Positions 55,229-64,000 of a DNA stretch of 64,000 bases are shown here, in pieces. A program made the translations under genes and the position numbers. Positions within the stretch are counted from its first letter, which is position 1; every line of letters begins with the position of its first letter. The stretch covers positions 2,294,001 through 2,358,000 of the forward strand of contig NZ_CP031219.1 in NCBI RefSeq assembly GCF_003346775.1, in the 5' to 3' direction. The notes beneath the pieces were generated by a model. It had not been told where the DNA came from. It searched no databases and was given only the letters and a program-made list of their open reading frames with translations. Source of the stretch: Malaciobacter mytili LMG 24559. GTDB lineage: Bacteria; Campylobacterota; Campylobacteria; Campylobacterales; Arcobacteraceae.

Positions 55229-57103
55229 ATGACTTCAAACAATATCGAAAATATAAATAAAACTAAAAAAATTGTAATCTTATTTTTATTAATTTTATTA
55301 TTTCTTATAATTTTAATATTTTCTATTGCAAATACAATGACAAATGATAGAAGATTACCCTCTTTACAAAGCACTAAAAAAGAGTTAGCTGTAAGGGGAG
55401 ATATAGTAAGTTCTGATAACTTTAAAATTGCTTCATCAAAAAAATTGTATAAAGCATCAATAGATACAAGATATTTAGATTTAAATAAAAAAGAGCTATT
55501 TATAAAATTATTTTCTATTTACAGTGATATTTCTTATGGGAAATTAAAAACTAAAATAGATGAATCATTAAAAGACCCAGGGAATTTAGTATTATCATAT
55601 AATATTGATTCAAGAACAGCAAAAAACTTAAAAGAATTAGGATTTAAGTTAAGAAGACTTGGTGTTTTTAAACAATTAAAAATTGATGGTGGAAGAATTT
55701 TAAGAGGACTTAATATTAGTGAAAGTGGTGAAAAAAGAATTTATTCTTATGAAACTACTTTAACGCCTGTTGTTGGATATATTACAAAATATGAATCAAA
55801 TATTGGAAAGACTAAAGTTAGAGGAATAAAAGGTTTAGAAAAAAAATATGATGATATTTTAAATAAAACAGAAGATGGTGTTTTACAAGGGAATAGAGAT
55901 GTTTTATCATATATCTCTTTTGATAAAAATTCTATTATTAAAAAAAGAGAAGATGGAGCAAAACTTGTACTTAATGTACCTTTAAAACTTCAAAAAAATA
56001 TTGAGATGATTTTAGATAAACATAAAGAGAAATTAACTGCCGATGAAATTATAGTTTCTATAATGAATAGTAAAACAGGTGAAGTAATCTCTTTAGCCTC
56101 TTCTAATAGATTTAACCCAGAGAGTATTAAACAAGAAGATATTCCCTCACTAAATGTTAATGCTGTTGAGTATCAATTTGAACCAGGTTCTGTTATAAAA
56201 CCAATTGCACTGGCTTTAGTTTTAGATAAAAATAGAGCTAAAACAAATGAACTTTTTTATGCATATAATAAAGGAACACCAAATTCAAGAGGTGAATATC
56301 CAAGAGGTAGATATAAAATAGATAGATTTTATATTAAAGATGACCATAGATTTAAGAAAAATTATCTAACACTAGATGATATTATGATTTTTTCAAGTAA
56401 TATTGGTCTTTTACAATTGGCTCAAAGATTAAAAGGTGCTGAAATTTTTGAAGGTTATAAAAGATTTGGCTTTACAAGAAAAACAGGGATAGATTTACCT
56501 TATGAAAAAGTAGGACAAATTCCTCCTGTATTTAGACTAGCAGCAGGAGAAAATAAAAATCAAGATAATGTATTTAAAGCTACTGTTTCTTATGGACAAG
56601 GTATGACTTCAACTTTTATGCAAGTCTTAAAAGCTTATAGTGTATTTAATAATGATGGATTTAGTGTAACACCAAGAATAGTTTCATATGTAGAAATGGA
56701 TTCAGGAAAATATAAACTTGATACTCCTCCAAAAGAAAAAGTTATTTCTAAAGAATCAGCTGATGAGATAAAAAGAATGCTTATAAAAACAGTTACTGAT
56801 GGTACTGGGAAAAGTGCCCAAATGGAAGGCCTAGAAATTGGTGGAAAAACAGGAACTGCACAAATTGCAAGAAGAGGTAGCTATTTAAAAAAATATATTT
56901 CTTCGTTTTTTGGTTTTGTAAATGATGATAATAATTCATATACAATTGGAGTTACAGTTATAAATCCAAATTCAACAGGAAAATATTGGTATTATTACTA
57001 TGCAGCACAATCTGCTGTTCCTGTTTTTAAAGAGGTTGTAAAAAATTTAGTTTCATTAAACTATATCACACCAAAAAACGATATAATTTCAAATAAAAAT
57101 TAA
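55229..57103 (+). CDS. ftsI: Class B penicillin-binding protein, division transpeptidase FtsI (PBP3)
   Basis: 624 residues. N-terminal membrane anchor (about 11-35), pedestal domain beginning LAVRGDIVSSDNFKIASS, then the transpeptidase with SxxK in EPGSVIKPI, SxN in FSSNIGLL and KTG in GGKTGTAQIA. It cross-links septal peptidoglycan alongside FtsW. No convincing ribosome site precedes the ATG at 55229; a 13-codon frame from 55219 overlaps the start and may affect translation. Divergent from ftsW across 28 bp. Confidence 0.93.
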   Translation: MTSNNIENINKTKKIVILFLLILLFLIILIFSIANTMTNDRRLPSLQSTKKELAVRGDIVSSDNFKIASSKKLYKASIDTRYLDLNKKELFIKLFSIYSDISYGKLKTKIDESLKDPGNLVLSYNIDSRTAKNLKELGFKLRRLGVFKQLKIDGGRILRGLNISESGEKRIYSYETTLTPVVGYITKYESNIGKTKVRGIKGLEKKYDDILNKTEDGVLQGNRDVLSYISFDKNSIIKKREDGAKLVLNVPLKLQKNIEMILDKHKEKLTADEIIVSIMNSKTGEVISLASSNRFNPESIKQEDIPSLNVNAVEYQFEPGSVIKPIALALVLDKNRAKTNELFYAYNKGTPNSRGEYPRGRYKIDRFYIKDDHRFKKNYLTLDDIMIFSSNIGLLQLAQRLKGAEIFEGYKRFGFTRKTGIDLPYEKVGQIPPVFRLAAGENKNQDNVFKATVSYGQGMTSTFMQVLKAYSVFNNDGFSVTPRIVSYVEMDSGKYKLDTPPKEKVISKESADEIKRMLIKTVTDGTGKSAQMEGLEIGGKTGTAQIARRGSYLKKYISSFFGFVNDDNNSYTIGVTVINPNSTGKYWYYYYAAQSAVPVFKEVVKNLVSLNYITPKNDIISNKN

Positions 57104-57112
57104 AGGAAAATA

Positions 57113-57622
57113 ATGTTTGGTTTTAGAAAAGAACTAAAAGAATACAACTATACAAAAGAAGAATTAGAAAAATTTAAATATGCAAAAATAACTACAGAAA
57201 ATGGAGTTATTTGGATTAATCTATTTTATAATGAAACACCAAATACAGTATCTAACTTTGCAACATTAGCAAATGATGGATTTTATAATGATTTAAACTT
57301 TCATAGAGTAATCCCAGGATTTATGGCTCAAGGTGGTTGTCCACATGGAACAGGTACAGGTGGTCCAGAATGGGCAATTCCTTGTGAAACAGATGCAAAT
57401 AAACAAGTACACCATAGAGGAAGTTTATCTATGGCTCATGCAGGACCAAATACAGGGGGAAGCCAATTTTTTATTTGTTTTGTACCTTGTCCACATTTAG
57501 ATGGTGTTCATACAGTATTTGGTGAAATTGATGCTGAAGATAAAGATAGCTTTATAGCTTTAGATGCAATTAATCAAAATGATAAAATTATCTCTATTGA
57601 AATCAAAGATTCAAGAGAATAA
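57113..57622 (+). CDS. Cyclophilin-type peptidyl-prolyl isomerase
   Basis: 169 residues, no signal peptide, so cytoplasmic PpiB-like. Core motifs [13 protein letters not shown] (catalytic Arg), [15 protein letters not shown] and [12 protein letters not shown] are intact. It speeds proline isomerisation in protein folding. AAAGGA ribosome site; 9 bp after ftsI, so probably co-transcribed, and followed by a clear terminator. Confidence 0.95.
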   Translation: MFGFRKELKEYNYTKEELEKFKYAKITTENGVIWINLFYNETPNTVSNFATLANDGFYNDLNFHRVIPGFMAQGGCPHGTGTGGPEWAIPCETDANKQVHHRGSLSMAHAGPNTGGSQFFICFVPCPHLDGVHTVFGEIDAEDKDSFIALDAINQNDKIISIEIKDSRE

Positions 57623-57640
57623 TAAAATATATTTTTTGTA

Positions 57641-57669
57641 AAAGGTCAGCAAATTGCTGGCCTTTTTTT
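57641..57669 (+). terminator. Terminator after the cyclophilin gene
   Basis: AAAGGTCAGCA and TGCTGGCCTTT pair with one G-T wobble across a 3-base loop and are followed by a run of T. Confidence 0.88.
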
Positions 57670-58062
57670 ATATCTAAAAAAAAGTAAAATAAAAAACAAT
57701 ACAACTAATATAAAAGCCTTATAAGATGTCTAGAAGAAAAAGAAAAGAGAGATAAGTATATTTACTTGTTTTTTATAAATTAATCCATTTAAAGCTTTAT
57801 TTTAATGACTCTTTACACAACTTATACTTTTTAGTTCATTAAAGTTAAATTACTAGATAAAAGGGTGAGCATTTAAAAAAAGATTTAGCGTAATTTTTCA
57901 TCTAGCGAACGATTTTTTTTGTTTACTTTTTTTATAAAAAAAAAGTATTTTAGTCTAAATATTAATTATAGAAATATATATATTTTTTATAAATGATAAA
58001 AGAATAAGAACTATTGAAATTTAAAATATATAAATCAATTTATTTTATATTTCTTTTTTTAA
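57670..58062. other. Gene-free AT-rich interval
   Basis: About 390 bases with no credible gene or RNA on either strand. Long A and T runs around 57915-57955. It separates the ftsI unit from the rRNA operon. Confidence 0.4.
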
Positions 58063-58290
58063 TTGCCTTTCTTTAACCGTAAAGAAAGGTACAAAGAAAC
58101 TCCCAGACAAGTTATTGAAGGCATAAATGCTTCCCAAAAATATTATTCTAATTTTCTGCCTTGCGGAACTTATAAAAAGAGTGAATTTATCACTCTTTTT
58201 ATTTCAAACAGTCCTCAGGCTTTCTCGAAAATTATCTTCCTATTTTTGGCTTCAATAAAGTCTGGCTCTTTTTCTAGTAATCAAAGATAA
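58063..58290 (+). repeat. rRNA-flanking hairpin element with a spurious-looking frame
   Basis: The stretch starts with a perfect 10-bp inverted repeat, CCTTTCTTTA and TAAAGAAAGG at 58067-58090, and holds a second 13-bp one at 58172-58202. An open 75-codon frame crosses both (contains RYKETPRQVIEG and FLPCGTYKKSEF), with no ribosome site and no recognised family. CTTTCTTT/AAAGAAAG hairpins are typical of dispersed intergenic elements in many bacteria, so I read it as a repeat element rather than a gene. Copies elsewhere cannot be checked here. Confidence 0.35.
58172..58202. terminator. Perfect 13-bp hairpin with flanking T-runs
   Basis: ATAAAAAGAGTGA (58172-58184), loop ATTTA, TCACTCTTTTTAT (58190-58202). 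A/T-rich ends on both sides allow termination in either direction; a possible back-up terminator for the rRNA operon. Confidence 0.55.
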
Positions 58291-58305
58291 AAGTAAAATA
58301 TATAT

Positions 58306-58357
58306 AAAAAAAAGCCTCTATCGAAATCAACAGTAAATATTGACTTAGATAAAGGCT
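58306..58357 (-). terminator. rRNA operon terminator
   Basis: Reading leftward after 5S, AGCCTTTATC pairs with GATAGAGGCT (one wobble) and inner bases also pair (GTCAATA with TGTTGAT); an 8-base T-run follows directly. Ends about 25 bp beyond the 5S gene. Confidence 0.8.
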
Positions 58358-58381
58358 AAATTGTTATATAAAAAACTCAAG

Positions 58382-58499
58382 AGCTGGCAGAGACCTACGT
58401 TTCCACAACTGAAAGCTGCAGTATTATCAGCGCTGAAGTGCTTGACTTCCAGGTTCGGTATGGGTCTGGGTATTTCCACTTCGCTATATCCACCAGCAA
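58382..58499 (-). rRNA. rrf: 5S ribosomal RNA
   Basis: About 118 bases; the 5' end TTGCTGG pairs with the 3' CCAGC, and the core ACCCATACCGAACCTGGAAG and TTTCAGTTGTGGAAACGTAGG regions fit bacterial 5S. Ends estimated to within a few bases. Confidence 0.93.
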
Positions 58500-58567
58500 G
58501 TTGAGTGATAAAAATAGTTCTTCTATTCTTAACACTCAACTTTGTGAGTTTTTTGTTAAAGTCTTTT

Positions 58568-61608
<3,041 letters not shown>

Positions 61609-61800
61609 TTTCTTTTTTGAAATTTTATTTTTTATTAAAACTTTCGTTTCAATAAAACTCTTTCGAAAAATTTAAAGACTTTAACATTGTGTTTTTAAAT
61701 AACTTTTAGGTTTTTTAAACCTAATATAAAAACTAATCTCTTTTAGTTCTTATATTAAGTTTCTTTTCTCACCTTATTTTCTTCTTTTTTATTTATAAGT

Positions 61801-61876
61801 TGGTGGAGAATAGCGGGATCGAACCGCTGACCTCCTGCGTGCAAGGCAGGCGCTCTCCCAGCTGAGCTAATTCCCC
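61801..61876 (-). tRNA. tRNA-Ala (anticodon TGC)
   Basis: 76 bases in the 16S-23S spacer; acceptor GGGGAAT, anticodon TGC in CTTGCAC, CCA encoded. The second spacer tRNA in transcription order. Confidence 0.97.
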
Positions 61877-61895
61877 ATAAAGATTATCTTTCTTA

Positions 61896-61972
61896 TGGTG
61901 GGCCTAACAGGACTTGAACCTGTGACCTCACGATTATCAGTCGAGCGCTCTAGCCAGCTGAGCTATAGGCCC
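61896..61972 (-). tRNA. tRNA-Ile (anticodon GAT)
   Basis: 77 bases in the 16S-23S spacer; acceptor GGGCCTA, anticodon GAT in CTGATAA, CCA encoded. Typical Ile-Ala spacer pair. Confidence 0.97.
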
Positions 61973-61990
61973 CTTTCACCTATCTTTAAA

Positions 61991-63730
<1,740 letters not shown>

Positions 63731-63750
63731 CTTTCCTTATAAACTTTTTG

Positions 63751-63764
63751 TTTTTAAAGAACTC
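63751..63764 (-). promoter_or_regulatory. boxA-like antitermination element
   Basis: GAGTTCTTTAAAAA on the transcribed strand of the 16S leader resembles boxA (core TCTTTAA), which recruits Nus factors for rRNA antitermination. Assigned by resemblance and position. Confidence 0.5.
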
Positions 63765-63813
63765 AATTTCTATCTCTCCCGCTTCTTAAGCGTTCCAGCG
63801 AATTTGGACGGGA

Positions 63814-63842
63814 ATTATAATAGATTTTTTACCCCTTGTCAA
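63814..63842 (-). promoter_or_regulatory. rRNA operon promoter
   Basis: On the minus strand TTGACA (63837-63842) and TATAAT (63814-63819), both perfect, are spaced by 17 bases and followed by a GC-rich discriminator (CCCGTCC), typical of stringently controlled rRNA promoters. Transcription would start about 235 bases before 16S. Confidence 0.85.
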
Positions 63843-64000
63843 GGGTTTTTCCTAAATTCTAACTTAAATTTTTAAATTCTTTACTCTTTTTTCTCTTTGC
63901 TTTCTTCTTATTATCCTATTTCTCTATATTTTATAGATATTACCTCCCTCATTTTCTATTATTATTTCTCTATATTTTCCTTTTTTATCTATTAATTTTA
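63843..64000. other. AT-rich sequence upstream of the rRNA promoter
   Basis: 158 bases of T-rich sequence with no gene visible. The A/T tracts just upstream of the -35 box could act as an UP element; inference. Confidence 0.3.

Overview
The window is a low-GC bacterial chromosome segment from the Campylobacterota, most likely the Arcobacter group (inference). The evidence is: separate but 8-bp-overlapping rpoB and rpoC (fused in Helicobacter and relatives); a short futalosine-type MqnA; a type I glutamine synthetase in which the usual adenylylation tyrosine is replaced by phenylalanine; a short MurD; and AT-rich, AGA-dominated coding. Genus cannot be fixed from the sequence alone.

Layout. 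1-2400: a partial DUF4198 protein, a cold-shock protein, a decayed methyltransferase gene, a 50-aa helix-turn-helix peptide and a TRIC-type channel. 2431-21166: a large accessory locus made of two divergent transcription units around an AT-rich control region (13831-14213). The leftward unit encodes a split transketolase, a B12-binding radical SAM enzyme, a D-2-hydroxyacid dehydrogenase, an NAD-dependent epimerase, a cyclase-family hydrolase and a glycosyltransferase, followed by SGNH, MBOAT and SGNH-like acyl-transfer genes. The rightward unit encodes a radical SAM protein, a cytochrome P450, a NodU-type carbamoyltransferase, and a second MBOAT/SGNH-like pair. Together they look like a surface-glycan or small-molecule biosynthesis and decoration locus of unknown product; this is the best candidate here for an undescribed system. 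21200-24540: a small, degraded island with a Fic protein and a tyrosine integrase. 24542-26032: YciI, an EAL phosphodiesterase and a small membrane protein.

26061-40207 is the conserved information-processing block, all on the minus strand, in transcription order tRNA-Phe, Thr, Tyr, Gly, tuf, rpmG, tRNA-Trp, secE, nusG, rplK, rplA, rplJ, rplL, rpoB, rpoC. Several intergenic hairpins (tuf leader, nusG-rplK, L10 leader, rplL-rpoB) suggest processing or autoregulation. 40246-57622 holds cell-wall genes (murD, mraY, mrcA-type PBP1, uppP, murG, ftsW, ftsI), interspersed with gpmI, a CheY-like regulator, an orphan ABC ATPase, glnA, a PHP phosphatase, a two-receiver diguanylate cyclase, moaD/moaE, mqnA and a cyclophilin.

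58300-63842 is a complete rRNA operon on the minus strand (promoter, 16S, tRNA-Ile, tRNA-Ala, 23S, 5S, terminator), with inverted repeats flanking 16S and 23S that fit processing stalks. No CRISPR array, complete insertion sequence or intact prophage was seen.
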